From 2-12-FULL-35-15 sp036386835 (lineage in GTDB: Bacteria; Bacteroidota; Bacteroidia; 2-12-FULL-35-15), in contig DASVUX010000034.1 in NCBI GenBank assembly GCA_036386835.1, forward strand, positions 124,001-188,000: 64,000 bases of DNA. Reading direction: 5' to 3'. A program made the translations under genes and the position numbers. Shown in pieces: positions 26,961 to 35,340 of the stretch. The first letter of the stretch is position 1, and every line of letters starts with the position of its first letter. The notes under the pieces are model-generated. The model did not search any database. It was not told the DNA's origin and saw nothing but the letters and a program-made list of their open reading frames with translations.

Positions 26961-26968
26961 TATTTTTG
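26961..26968 (+). promoter_or_regulatory. Candidate -7 promoter element for the SCO gene
   Basis: TATTTTTG matches TAnnTTTG and lies 20 bases before the TTG start of the SCO gene, directly after the strong terminator. A TTTC at about -33 could serve as the distal box. Confidence 0.5.
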
Positions 26969-26988
26969 CAAAATAAAATCAGGACACA

Positions 26989-27669
26989 TTGAAAAAGGGC
27001 ACCATTCTCGTCATTCTATTATTCATTCTTACATTTCCGTCCGTACTTTACGTTATCCTTGCTACGGGTGAAACCAATTTTATCCGTCTTCCATATATGG
27101 GGGAACGCGAGCTTGCCCCTAACGGGAAAGATACAGTCTATCATAAAGTTCAGCCCTTCAGCTTCCTTAACCAGGATGGAAAAATAATCACAGACAAGGA
27201 TTATGAAGGCAAGATCTATGTAGCGGATTATTTCTTTACTACCTGCCAGACTATCTGTCCTAAAATGGCGACAGAACTGCTGCGTGTCCAGGAGAAATTT
27301 GCTTATACCAAGGGTCTGGTCCAGATTCTGTCACATACTGTAAATCCTGAAAATGATTCCGTGCAGGTATTAAAAGCGTATTCTGATATGATCCATGCTG
27401 ATAATACCATGTGGAACTTTGTTACCGGGGATAAAAAGCAGCTGTATGATATGGCCAGGTATTCATACCTCGTGAATGCAATGGAGGGTAATGGCGGACC
27501 TGATGATTTCATTCACAGTGAACTTTTCGTTTTAGTAGATAAGGAGAAGCACATCCGCGGTATTTATGACGGAACCGATATTAAAGCTGTGAATGATCTG
27601 CTCGATGATATCAAAGTACTGATAGCAGAATATACTATTAAGGAAACCAAGGATAAGAAAGAATCATAA
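26989..27669 (+). CDS. SCO1/SenC-type copper chaperone
   Basis: Membrane-anchored periplasmic thioredoxin-like protein that delivers copper to the CuA or CuB site of cytochrome oxidase. It has an N-terminal hydrophobic anchor at residues ~5-25. Copper ligands are visible: the C-x3-C motif in TTCQTICPKM (Cys86, Cys90) and the later histidine in DFIHSELFVLVD (His176). It is 226 aa and starts with TTG. It follows the oxidase subunits and precedes the DUF420 gene by four bases, which fits an oxidase-assembly operon. Confidence 0.94.
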   Translation: MKKGTILVILLFILTFPSVLYVILATGETNFIRLPYMGERELAPNGKDTVYHKVQPFSFLNQDGKIITDKDYEGKIYVADYFFTTCQTICPKMATELLRVQEKFAYTKGLVQILSHTVNPENDSVQVLKAYSDMIHADNTMWNFVTGDKKQLYDMARYSYLVNAMEGNGGPDDFIHSELFVLVDKEKHIRGIYDGTDIKAVNDLLDDIKVLIAEYTIKETKDKKES

Positions 27670-27673
27670 TATC

Positions 27674-28225
27674 ATGAGCGACAGGTTTGTATTCAGGTTG
27701 GTAATGGCAGTATCAGTGGTGGTGTTTGCAGCCGTATTGATACTGAACCGCAAAATCCTGCCGGTTCCGGAGGTGATACCGGATTTTGTGTACCGCCTTC
27801 CGAAACTGAATGCAATGATTAACGGGACATGTTCCCTGTTGCTCCTGCTTTCGCTTTACTTCATCAAGCAAAAAAATATTGAGCTCCACCGAAAGGTTAA
27901 TATTATTGCTTTCTTTCTTTCAGCGATATTTTTTCTTTCCTATATCACTTATCACTGGATGGCACACGAAACCACATATCCTGCTGAGAACCCGCTAAGA
28001 ACACCCTACCTTTTAATCCTTGTGAGCCACATCATACTTGCAGCTGCCGTACTTCCCCTGATACTGCTATCATTCTGGTATGGATTGAAAAGTCAGGAAA
28101 CTGATGGTGAAAAATATGCCCGTAAGCATCGCAGGCTAACACGCTGGAGCTTCCCGATCTGGTTATATGTTACAATTACAGGAGTGGTTGTGTATCTCAT
28201 GATCTCCCCTTTTTATACCCATTAA
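27674..28225 (+). CDS. DUF420 family membrane protein
   Basis: 183-aa polytopic protein with five predicted spans. The segments LPKLNAMINGTCSLLLLLSL, RKVNIIAFFLSAIFFLSYIT and LTRWSFPIWLYVTITGVVVYLM are those of DUF420 (YozB/CtaM-like), which is linked to assembly of heme-copper oxidases. Conserved histidines occur in RKVNII-flanking HRK, in YHWMAH, and in ARKHRRLTRW. It is tightly packed between SCO and a small CxxC protein. Involvement in oxidase maturation is the best guess from both family and context. Confidence 0.9.
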   Translation: MSDRFVFRLVMAVSVVVFAAVLILNRKILPVPEVIPDFVYRLPKLNAMINGTCSLLLLLSLYFIKQKNIELHRKVNIIAFFLSAIFFLSYITYHWMAHETTYPAENPLRTPYLLILVSHIILAAAVLPLILLSFWYGLKSQETDGEKYARKHRRLTRWSFPIWLYVTITGVVVYLMISPFYTH

Positions 28226-28228
28226 GAA

Positions 28229-28507
28229 TTGAAAGTAAAAAGAAATATACTATTCATTTTAGCCGCAGTCTTCACGGTGTTCATTAACGCTCATGGTTAT
28301 GCTCAGTGTGCAATGTGTAAGACATCAGTTGAAAGTGATTTGGATAACGGAGGAGGTTCAATAGCGAACGGGCTAAATACAGGCATTCTTTATTTAATGG
28401 CGATTCCTTATATCGTTATGATGATCGGTGGATATTTCTTTTTCAGAAAACAAATCGATGCGAAAGTAAAGGTTTGGTGGGGTAAATATTTTCCTGCTAA
28501 GCAGTAA
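28229..28507 (+). CDS. Small CxxC membrane protein of the oxidase locus
   Basis: 92-aa protein with a signal-like N-terminal hydrophobic segment (residues ~6-24, ending GYAQ), a CAMC motif immediately after it (near residues 27-30), and a second hydrophobic span ~53-72 followed by a basic tail. The Cys pair would lie outside the inner membrane, where it could bind copper or undergo redox change. It starts with TTG and follows DUF420 by three bases. Similar short genes occur at this place in other Bacteroidota, to my recollection. I do not recognise a named family; a copper or redox assembly role is inferred from context. Confidence 0.75.
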   Translation: MKVKRNILFILAAVFTVFINAHGYAQCAMCKTSVESDLDNGGGSIANGLNTGILYLMAIPYIVMMIGGYFFFRKQIDAKVKVWWGKYFPAKQ

Positions 28508-28910
28508 AATAATTTTTAATCCCTAAACTTTTTGAAGGCAAAAAGTTACAAAAACCTTTTCTTTCCATAAGGCAATTTCTTATTCCGCTACCGCTTCATA
28601 AGAACCACGGATAAATTGATTGCACTAATAATTTTTTCTTCGTGATATAATTCATGCGGCAATCATTTACCGCTATTGCTGAATGAAAGAAATAGTCGCC
28701 TTTTGAGAGTGCTCAAATGTATCATCTTATAAGCCGAAGCCGTGCGTAAGAGTTGATCAGGCGCGATGCCGGCAAGTGGTGAACATTATTTTACATGAAA
28801 ATCTTAGATGGAATTTTAGTTCTCCTTCTTTAGATTTTCTGAGAGGCGGGTAGCGGTTGCCTGATCTTGAATTTTTTGTTTCTTTTGTTTCAAGACAAAA
28901 AGAAAAGTGT
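28508..28910. repeat. 403-base gene-free segment with inverted palindromic ends
   Basis: No credible coding frame is seen. Near the left edge, AACTTTTTG and CAAAAAGTT (28526-28547) form a perfect 9-bp hairpin with an AAGG loop, followed by ACAAAAACCTTTTC. At the right edge (28871-28908) the reverse complement reads CTTTTTGTCTTG, then AAACAAAAGAAACAAAAAAT, so a related word lies inverted. Inside the ends, CCGCTACCGCTTC at the left faces GCGGGTAGCGGTT at the right, again roughly inverted. The arrangement looks like a non-coding repeat or miniature mobile element with degenerate terminal inverted repeats. Similar CTTTTTG..CAAAAAGTAACAAAAA words are common in Bacteroidota intergenic repeats, as I recall. 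Confidence 0.5.
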
Positions 28911-30176
28911 CTAAATATTCTTAACAACCAACTGTACTGTATACCTGCTCTTCACTTCAAGCAGGATCATCTTATCTACAGTAACGCGGTCGATCGTAGC
29001 CTGGTCATAATAACGGATCGTTATCAGCTCCAGTCCTTCGTTGTATAAAACCTTATAATCCTGCTGCAATGTTTTAATAAGTTCCGGGACTTTACGTTCA
29101 TCGTTGTCAACGCTTACAGAAAAGCTGATGGCGGAGTTCTGCATGACATTCACTTTCACCTGGCGTTCTGCAAAAAGATTAAACATTGCGCTCAGGTTCT
29201 CTTCCATGATAAAGGAAAAGTCCTTGGGTGAGATTGATAACAGGACCTGATTTACTTTAAAAATAAAGCTGGGAACAGGAAGCGGTGCCTGTACATCGTT
29301 TATGATGGTTCCTTTTTCAGATGGATTTAAGAAGGACTTCACTAAAAGCGGGATCTTCTTGTTCTGTAAAGGCTTAATGGTTTTAGGATGGATTACCGTG
29401 GCTCCGTAATAAGCAAGTTCTATAGCATCCTGGTAAGAGATCTGGTCGAGTTTTTCAGTTTTATCAAACCATTTCGGATCAGCGTTCAAAACCCCGGGAA
29501 CATCTTTCCAGATAGTAACGCTTTCCGCGTTTAATGTAAATGCTAAAATGGCTGCGGTATAATCACTGCCTTCACGACCGAGTGTGGTTGTGAAATTTTC
29601 TGAAGTGCCTCCGAGGAACCCTTGCGTTACAATGATATCTTGGGCTTTAAAATACGGTACCAGCTCTTTGCTCACCAGTTCCTGGGTGAGTTCCCAGTCC
29701 ACTTTCCCTTCCCTGTAAGTGTTATCAGTCTGAACCAGTCCCCGTACATCCCACCAGCTGTTTGTAACGCCAGCGCTGTTGAGATATTTACTCACAATCT
29801 TTGAAGAGATGATCTCCCCCATGCTTACGATCTTATCATAGTCATAATTGTAATCCGGTGACCGTTCATCTTCAATCGCCCAGTCGAGTTCCACAAATGT
29901 GTTACTGATCTCTGTAAAGACTGAGTGATCCTTGTCAGAAAATAGCTGATCCAGGATATCGAAGTGATATTTTTTTATTTCGGAGAGGACTGTTTCTGCA
30001 TTTTCTTTTTTGTAGTAAAAAGCATCTGTAAGCCGTTCAAGCGCATTTGTAACCTTACCCATCGCAGAAACAACAATGGTTATCTTTTCGTTTGGGAAGA
30101 ACTTCAGGATGTTCGCTACATTTTTTACGGCTTCCGCATCCTTAACCGATGCCCCGCCAAATTTGAAAACTTTCAT
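28911..30176 (-). CDS. Aspartate kinase
   Basis: Phosphorylates aspartate, the first step to lysine, threonine, methionine and diaminopimelate. The 421-aa monofunctional enzyme has the amino-acid kinase start KVFKFGGASVKDAEAV, the nucleotide/substrate motif TTLGREGSDYTAAIL near residues 205-220, and a C-terminal ACT-like regulatory part after ~residue 300. The stretch VKVNVMQNSAISFSVSVDND is a typical ACT segment. No homoserine dehydrogenase is fused. The gene ends right at the palindromic segment and begins 17 bases after the GNAT gene, so these two minus-strand genes may be co-transcribed. Confidence 0.93.
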   Translation of the reverse strand: MKVFKFGGASVKDAEAVKNVANILKFFPNEKITIVVSAMGKVTNALERLTDAFYYKKENAETVLSEIKKYHFDILDQLFSDKDHSVFTEISNTFVELDWAIEDERSPDYNYDYDKIVSMGEIISSKIVSKYLNSAGVTNSWWDVRGLVQTDNTYREGKVDWELTQELVSKELVPYFKAQDIIVTQGFLGGTSENFTTTLGREGSDYTAAILAFTLNAESVTIWKDVPGVLNADPKWFDKTEKLDQISYQDAIELAYYGATVIHPKTIKPLQNKKIPLLVKSFLNPSEKGTIINDVQAPLPVPSFIFKVNQVLLSISPKDFSFIMEENLSAMFNLFAERQVKVNVMQNSAISFSVSVDNDERKVPELIKTLQQDYKVLYNEGLELITIRYYDQATIDRVTVDKMILLEVKSRYTVQLVVKNI

Positions 30177-30193
30177 ATCAGTAGGCCGGTTCT

Positions 30194-30748
30194 TTAATGC
30201 GTCTTAGTTTTTTCAGTGTCTCCATGGTGAAAATGATAATCCTGGATTTGTTTTTCATTCAGCTTGCAATTGATCCACTCCTTATCAAAACTGGCATTCA
30301 GCTTTTCATAGAATTTAATTGCCGGTGTATTCCATTCCAGCACCTGCCATTCCATGCGCTTCACATTCATCGTTTTCGCAACCTTCACAACTTCATCGAA
30401 TAGCATTTTGCCGATCCCGGCCTTACGGTGCTGTTCGGTTACAATAATATCTTCAAGGAAAATACATTTGCCTTTCCATGTCGAATATTTAATATAATAC
30501 AAGGCAATCCCGATAACTTTCTGATCCGCTTCAGCAACAAAGAAAAAAAATAACGGATTTTCCGAGAAGCCGTCATGCTCCATTTCTTCAATACTTACAG
30601 AAACTTCAAGCGGAGCTTTTTCATATTCAGCTAATTCCTTTACAAGTTGGAGCGCTTGTGGAATGTCTGTTTTGATGCCTTTTCGTATCTGGATGTTCAC
30701 GTATGTAAATATACCAGTTTCTTTTATTTGTATGGCTTCTGACATCAT
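30194..30748 (-). CDS. GNAT family N-acetyltransferase (polyamine-type)
   Basis: Predicted acetyl-CoA-dependent acetyltransferase. The start of the conserved part (RKGIKTDIPQALQLVKELAEYEKAP), the acetyl-CoA loop VTEQHRKAGIGKMLFDEV, and WNTPAIKFYEKLNA are those of the spermidine/spermine (diamine) acetyltransferase branch. The ATG at 30748 gives 184 aa. The first ~16 residues are unlike the family, so the GTG at 30700 is a serious alternative. The substrate is not proven; polyamines or a small amine are likely. It is divergent from the fructose bisphosphatase gene and upstream of aspartokinase. Confidence 0.85.
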   Translation of the reverse strand: MMSEAIQIKETGIFTYVNIQIRKGIKTDIPQALQLVKELAEYEKAPLEVSVSIEEMEHDGFSENPLFFFFVAEADQKVIGIALYYIKYSTWKGKCIFLEDIIVTEQHRKAGIGKMLFDEVVKVAKTMNVKRMEWQVLEWNTPAIKFYEKLNASFDKEWINCKLNEKQIQDYHFHHGDTEKTKTH

Positions 30749-30801
30749 TTTTGAGGAACAAAATCCCCATGGATTTGTGTTTTATTGCGGGAAAAAATGT
30801 G

Positions 30802-30809
30802 TAGGTTTG
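30802..30809 (+). promoter_or_regulatory. Candidate -7 promoter element for fbp
   Basis: TAGGTTTG matches TAnnTTTG, 23 bases before the ATG. A TTTG at 30774-30777 is rather far upstream (24-base spacing). Confidence 0.4.
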
Positions 30810-30832
30810 TGTGAAATTCAAATCGGATAAAA

Positions 30833-31858
30833 ATGAGACAGGTTACTACGTTAGGGCAATTTATAATTGAAAAACAAGCAGATTTTCCATATGCAAAAGG
30901 CGAGTTATCTCGTTTACTCCGTGATATCGGGATCGCGTCTAAAATCGTAAACAGGGAAGTAAATAAAGCGGGGCTTGCGGATATCCTGGGTGAAGCAGGT
31001 GAGATCAATATCCAGGGAGAATCAGTTAAAAAGCTGGATGTTTTTGCCAATGAACAGTTTATTGCCGCTTTAAGCCTTGGTGGTGAGTGCTGCGCAATTG
31101 CCTCCGAAGAGAATGAAGACATTATCATTGTTGATAATAAACAATCCAAGAATGCCAAATATGTTGTAGCGATGGACCCGCTGGATGGTTCTTCAAATAT
31201 TGATGTAAATGTTTCTGTCGGAACAATCTTTTCGATCTACCGGAGGACTTCATTGTCAGGCCCCGGTACCCTGGAAGATTTTTTACAGCACGGAACAGAG
31301 CAGGTTGCCGCGGGATATGTGATCTACGGTTCATCCTGCATGATGGTATACACAACAGGTAAAGGGGTGAACGGATTTACACTGGATCCTTCAATAGGGG
31401 AGTTCTGTTTATCTCATCCGAATATGCAGACACCTAAAACAGCAAAAACATATTCCATCAATGAAGGTAATTATGTGCACTTTCCTGATGGAGTAAAAAA
31501 ATATATTAAATACTGCCAGGAAGAGGATACAGCTACCGGCCGCCCGTATTCATCACGCTACATAGGTTCAGGTGTTGCCGATATTCACCGGAACCTCATC
31601 ACAGGTGGTGTTTACATCTATCCGACAACAGCCAAATCACCTAAAGGAAAACTGCGTTTGCTGTATGAATGCAACCCCCTTGCTTTTATTGTTGAGCAGG
31701 CTGGCGGCAAAGCGACTGACGGCTTCAGAAGGATCATGGAGCTGGATATAACGGAACTTCACCAACGGACTCCTTTGTTTTTAGGCTCGGCCGACATGGT
31801 GGATATGGCCTGCGATTACATGAAAAAACACTCGGGTGTTGATGCCGCAATAAAGTAA
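30833..31858 (+). CDS. fbp: Fructose-1,6-bisphosphatase, class I
   Basis: Hydrolyses fructose-1,6-bisphosphate to fructose-6-phosphate, the key gluconeogenic step. The metal/active-site motif VVAMDPLDGSSNIDVNVSVG is clear, and the C-terminal GKLRLLYECNPLAFIVEQAGG is the class I hallmark. The 341-aa length is usual. It is monocistronic: it has a candidate promoter in front, a perfect terminator behind, and is divergent from the GNAT gene. Confidence 0.97.
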   Translation: MRQVTTLGQFIIEKQADFPYAKGELSRLLRDIGIASKIVNREVNKAGLADILGEAGEINIQGESVKKLDVFANEQFIAALSLGGECCAIASEENEDIIIVDNKQSKNAKYVVAMDPLDGSSNIDVNVSVGTIFSIYRRTSLSGPGTLEDFLQHGTEQVAAGYVIYGSSCMMVYTTGKGVNGFTLDPSIGEFCLSHPNMQTPKTAKTYSINEGNYVHFPDGVKKYIKYCQEEDTATGRPYSSRYIGSGVADIHRNLITGGVYIYPTTAKSPKGKLRLLYECNPLAFIVEQAGGKATDGFRRIMELDITELHQRTPLFLGSADMVDMACDYMKKHSGVDAAIK

Positions 31859-31876
31859 TCGCGTATAATTTTCCGG

Positions 31877-31913
31877 ACCCTCAATTGGCAAAACAATTGA
31901 GGGTTTATTTTTT
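31877..31913 (+). terminator. Rho-independent terminator after fbp
   Basis: ACCCTCAATTG (31877-31887) and CAATTGAGGGT (31894-31904) form a perfect 11-bp stem with a GCAAAA loop, followed by TTATTTTTT. Confidence 0.92.
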
Positions 31914-31914
31914 G

Positions 31915-31922
31915 TAATTTTG
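31915..31922 (+). promoter_or_regulatory. Candidate -7 promoter element for mfd
   Basis: TAATTTTG fits TAnnTTTG, directly behind the fbp terminator. It ends only eight bases before the GTG start, so the message would be leaderless or nearly so. An ATTG within the terminator arm could serve as the -33 box, at short spacing. Confidence 0.42.
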
Positions 31923-31930
31923 CAACATAA

Positions 31931-34900
31931 GTGACGAAAGAGGAGATCTTACGGAAGTATAACGACACTGCTAATAATTCTTTACTTGTTCAGGAATTAA
32001 AAGGGAATGGTGTGCGCGTACACCTCAAAAATGTGATTGGTTCTTCCCTGTCTTTTATTGCAGCTTCGCTTCACCAGAATCTTTTTAAGACCAATCTTTT
32101 TGTTGTTAATGATAAAGAAGAAGCGGCTTATCTGCTGAATGATCTCGAGAACCTTCTCGGGGAGGAGAATGTCCTGTTTTTTCCCGCGTCATACCGGATG
32201 CCTTACGAGCATGAGGAAATTGACAATGCCAATATTTTACTGAGGGCGGAAGTCCTTAATAAGCTGAACGCACCTTCAGGTGTTAAGTCAAAACATATCT
32301 GCATTGTATCATACCCTGAAGCATTAACGGAAAAGGTAGTTACTAAAGCGCACCTTACAAAGAACACCCTCCAGATCAGGCAGGGTGAAAAGATCTCGAT
32401 TGATTTTATCACTGAAGTTTTAAATGAATATGATTTCGAAAGGGTTGACTATGTAGTTGAACCGGGCCAGTTTTCTGTGCGCGGTGGAATAGTGGATATA
32501 TTCTCTTTCTCCAATGATCATCCTTACAGGGTGGAATTCCTTGGAAATGATGTTGATTCGATCAGGAGTTTTGATCCTGCTTCCCAGCTTTCAGTTAGCA
32601 ACCTGGTTTTTTGTACGATCATTCCTAATGTGCAGACAAGGCTCCTCCAGGAAAGCCGGCAGTCATTCCTTGAGTTCATTTCCGAAGATTCAGTGATCTG
32701 GTTCCAGAATTTTCAGTTGAGCTCTGAGAAAATTGAAAAAGCTTTTGCGCAGGCGGAGGATGCTTACAATAAGCTGGACGGAGTGATCGCCCAATTACCT
32801 CCTTCTGAATTATACATCGATAAAAGCAACTTTTCAAGACAATCACTGTCATTTTCAACTGTTGAGTACGGCAACCAGGCTTCGTTTAAAGCCGGGACCA
32901 CAATTACCTATAACCTTACACCACAGCCCAGCTTTAATAAGAATTTTAATCTTCTCAATGAGAACCTGCAAAACCTGAAACGCCAGAAGTTTGAGATTGT
33001 CATATTCGCAGACACGCACAAGCAGATAGAACGCCTGTACAAGATATTTGAGGACATCAATCCTGTAAAATCTTCTGATAAAGGTGAAGGAAAGGAATTG
33101 CCTTTTGGTGGAGTGGGAGTGTCTTTCCACGAAGGGTTCATCGACCATGACCTGAAGCTTGTTTGCTATACCGATCACCAGATCTTTGACCGTTACCACC
33201 GGTTCAGGCTGAAAAATTCATTTAATAAAAAGAACGAGGCGATTACCCTGAAGGAGCTGAAAGGCTTGAACCCGGGTGATTATGTTACTCACATCGATTA
33301 CGGTGTTGGACGGTATGGCGGACTGGAAACAATCGAGGTGAATGGCAAGATGCAGGAAACGATCCGCCTGGTATATAAGGATTATGATGTGGTCAACATC
33401 AGCATTCACTCGCTTCACCGCATTGCAAAATATTCAGGAAAAGAAGGGACGGAGCCGAAGATAAACAAGCTGGGAACAAATGCCTGGGCGACCCTCAAGC
33501 AAAAGACCAAGAAGAAAGTTAAAGAGATCGCGTATGACCTTATCCAGCTGTATGCTAAAAGAAAAGCATTGAAAGGCTTTAAATTCAGTCCGGATGGCTA
33601 TATGCAGACAGAGCTGGAAGCATCCTTTATTTACGAAGATACCCCTGACCAGGTAAAAGCCACAGCAGATGTCAAGAAAGACATGGAAGCAGAAGCGCCA
33701 ATGGACAGGCTCGTTTGCGGTGATGTTGGCTTCGGCAAAACAGAGGTCGCTATCCGCGCTGCATTTAAAGCTGCGACAGACGGAAAGCAGGTTGCGGTAC
33801 TGGTACCGACCACAATTCTCGCACTCCAGCATTACAAAACATTTACCGAAAGGCTTAAAGACTTTCCTGTAAAGGTTGACTACATAAACCGCTTCAAGCC
33901 CGCGAAAAAACAAAAGGAAACCCTTGAGGCTTTGGAAAAAGGCCAGGTGGATATCCTCATCGGTACGCATGGTATTGTGGGAAAAGGGGTTAAATTCCGG
34001 GATCTTGGCCTGATGATCATCGATGAAGAGCAAAAGTTCGGTGTGGCTGTTAAGGATAAGTTAAAAACCATAAAAGCGAATGTCGATACCTTAACATTAA
34101 CGGCAACACCAATTCCAAGAACATTGCAGTTTTCAATGATGGGCTCCAGGGATCTTTCCGTGATCAGCACAGCACCTCCAAACCGTTACCCGGTGCAGAC
34201 GGAAGTACATACATTCAATGAAGAGATCATTCGTGATGCGATCATGTTTGAAGTATCACGCGGAGGCCAGGTTTTCTTTGTTCATAACCGGGTTCAGAAT
34301 ATCCTTGAGATCGCGGGAATGATCTCGCGTTTATGCCCGGATGTGAAAGTCGCCATTGGTCACGGGCAAATGGAAGGTGACAAGCTTGAAGAAGTAATGC
34401 TTGGTTTTGTGGAGGGTGAATTCGATGTGCTGGTAGCAACAACTATTATCGAAGCGGGATTGGATATCTCAAATGCGAATACGATCATCATCAACCAGGC
34501 GCATATGTTCGGGATGAGCGATCTTCACCAGATGCGCGGGCGTGTGGGACGTTCAAACAAAAAAGCTTTTTGTTATTTGCTGACAACCCCCGTTTCACTG
34601 CTTACCAATGAAGCAAGGAAAAGGTTAAAAACCCTGGAAGAATTCTCTGAGCTGGGCAGCGGTTTTAATATTGCAATGCGTGATCTTGATATCCGGGGTG
34701 CAGGGAACTTGCTCGGAGGCGAGCAAAGCGGTTTTATAAATGAGATCGGTTTTGAGATGTACCAGAAGATCCTTGATGAAGCGATCATGGAGCTTCGTAA
34801 CGAACATGAAGAGCTTAGCCAGACCGAAGTTGGCGGCACACAAAAATTCAGCGGCAAAAGGCGGAGCAATTATATTAACGATTGCAACATTGATACAGAC

Positions 34901-35326
34901 ATGGAGATTCTCATACCGGACGATTATGTGAACAACATCACTGAGCGTCTGGTACTTTACCGTGAGCTTGATGATTCGAAGGATGAAGAAGAATTAAAAC
35001 GTTTCGAAACACGGCTGATCGACCGTTTCGGGCCGGTCCCCGACCAGGCGCTTGAGCTCATCCATACGATCCGTTTACGCTGGCTTGCAATGGAGATCGG
35101 CTTTGAAAAGCTGTTTTTAAAGAACAACAGGATGGTTGGTTATTTTCTTCCTAACCAGGACTCAGGTTATTACCAGTCGGAAACTTTTACAAAGGTACTG
35201 AAGTACGTTCAGCAGAACCCCAGGCTTTGTAAAATGAAAGAAAACAACGGGAAGCTCACATTATCCTTTGAGAATATCCGGTCTGTGGATGCGGCTATAG
35301 AAGCACTGAAGCCGATCGTTGGTTAA
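31931..35326 (+). CDS. mfd: Transcription-repair coupling factor Mfd
   Basis: Large DNA translocase (1131 aa) that pushes stalled RNA polymerase off DNA lesions and recruits UvrA. The N-terminal third is the UvrB-like module (EEAAYLLNDLENLLGEENV, YRMPYEHEE). A CarD/RNA polymerase-interacting domain follows at ~residue 440-510 (LNPGDYVTHIDYGVGRYGGL). Helicase motifs come next: Walker A GDVGFGKT at 597-604, DEEQ at 698-701, TATPIPRTL, and the motif VI region QMRGRVGRSNKKAFCYL. The C-terminal TRCF domain is present. It starts with GTG. It is single, convergent with the cargo gene at 35341, with only 14 bases between the stops. Confidence 0.97.
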   Translation: MTKEEILRKYNDTANNSLLVQELKGNGVRVHLKNVIGSSLSFIAASLHQNLFKTNLFVVNDKEEAAYLLNDLENLLGEENVLFFPASYRMPYEHEEIDNANILLRAEVLNKLNAPSGVKSKHICIVSYPEALTEKVVTKAHLTKNTLQIRQGEKISIDFITEVLNEYDFERVDYVVEPGQFSVRGGIVDIFSFSNDHPYRVEFLGNDVDSIRSFDPASQLSVSNLVFCTIIPNVQTRLLQESRQSFLEFISEDSVIWFQNFQLSSEKIEKAFAQAEDAYNKLDGVIAQLPPSELYIDKSNFSRQSLSFSTVEYGNQASFKAGTTITYNLTPQPSFNKNFNLLNENLQNLKRQKFEIVIFADTHKQIERLYKIFEDINPVKSSDKGEGKELPFGGVGVSFHEGFIDHDLKLVCYTDHQIFDRYHRFRLKNSFNKKNEAITLKELKGLNPGDYVTHIDYGVGRYGGLETIEVNGKMQETIRLVYKDYDVVNISIHSLHRIAKYSGKEGTEPKINKLGTNAWATLKQKTKKKVKEIAYDLIQLYAKRKALKGFKFSPDGYMQTELEASFIYEDTPDQVKATADVKKDMEAEAPMDRLVCGDVGFGKTEVAIRAAFKAATDGKQVAVLVPTTILALQHYKTFTERLKDFPVKVDYINRFKPAKKQKETLEALEKGQVDILIGTHGIVGKGVKFRDLGLMIIDEEQKFGVAVKDKLKTIKANVDTLTLTATPIPRTLQFSMMGSRDLSVISTAPPNRYPVQTEVHTFNEEIIRDAIMFEVSRGGQVFFVHNRVQNILEIAGMISRLCPDVKVAIGHGQMEGDKLEEVMLGFVEGEFDVLVATTIIEAGLDISNANTIIINQAHMFGMSDLHQMRGRVGRSNKKAFCYLLTTPVSLLTNEARKRLKTLEEFSELGSGFNIAMRDLDIRGAGNLLGGEQSGFINEIGFEMYQKILDEAIMELRNEHEELSQTEVGGTQKFSGKRRSNYINDCNIDTDMEILIPDDYVNNITERLVLYRELDDSKDEEELKRFETRLIDRFGPVPDQALELIHTIRLRWLAMEIGFEKLFLKNNRMVGYFLPNQDSGYYQSETFTKVLKYVQQNPRLCKMKENNGKLTLSFENIRSVDAAIEALKPIVG

Positions 35327-35340
35327 GTCAGGTAATGCCG

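Noticed and set aside
28857..29048. A 63-codon plus-strand frame at the right edge of the palindromic segment.
   Set aside because: It runs into the aspartokinase gene on the other strand and has no recognisable feature.
33434..34033. A 199-codon open frame antisense to mfd, and similar long frames inside rtcB (36950-37525, plus) and the MacB-like permease (41675-42292, plus).
   Set aside because: All lie wholly inside clear conserved genes and show no family motifs or start signals. They are shadows of the codon pattern.
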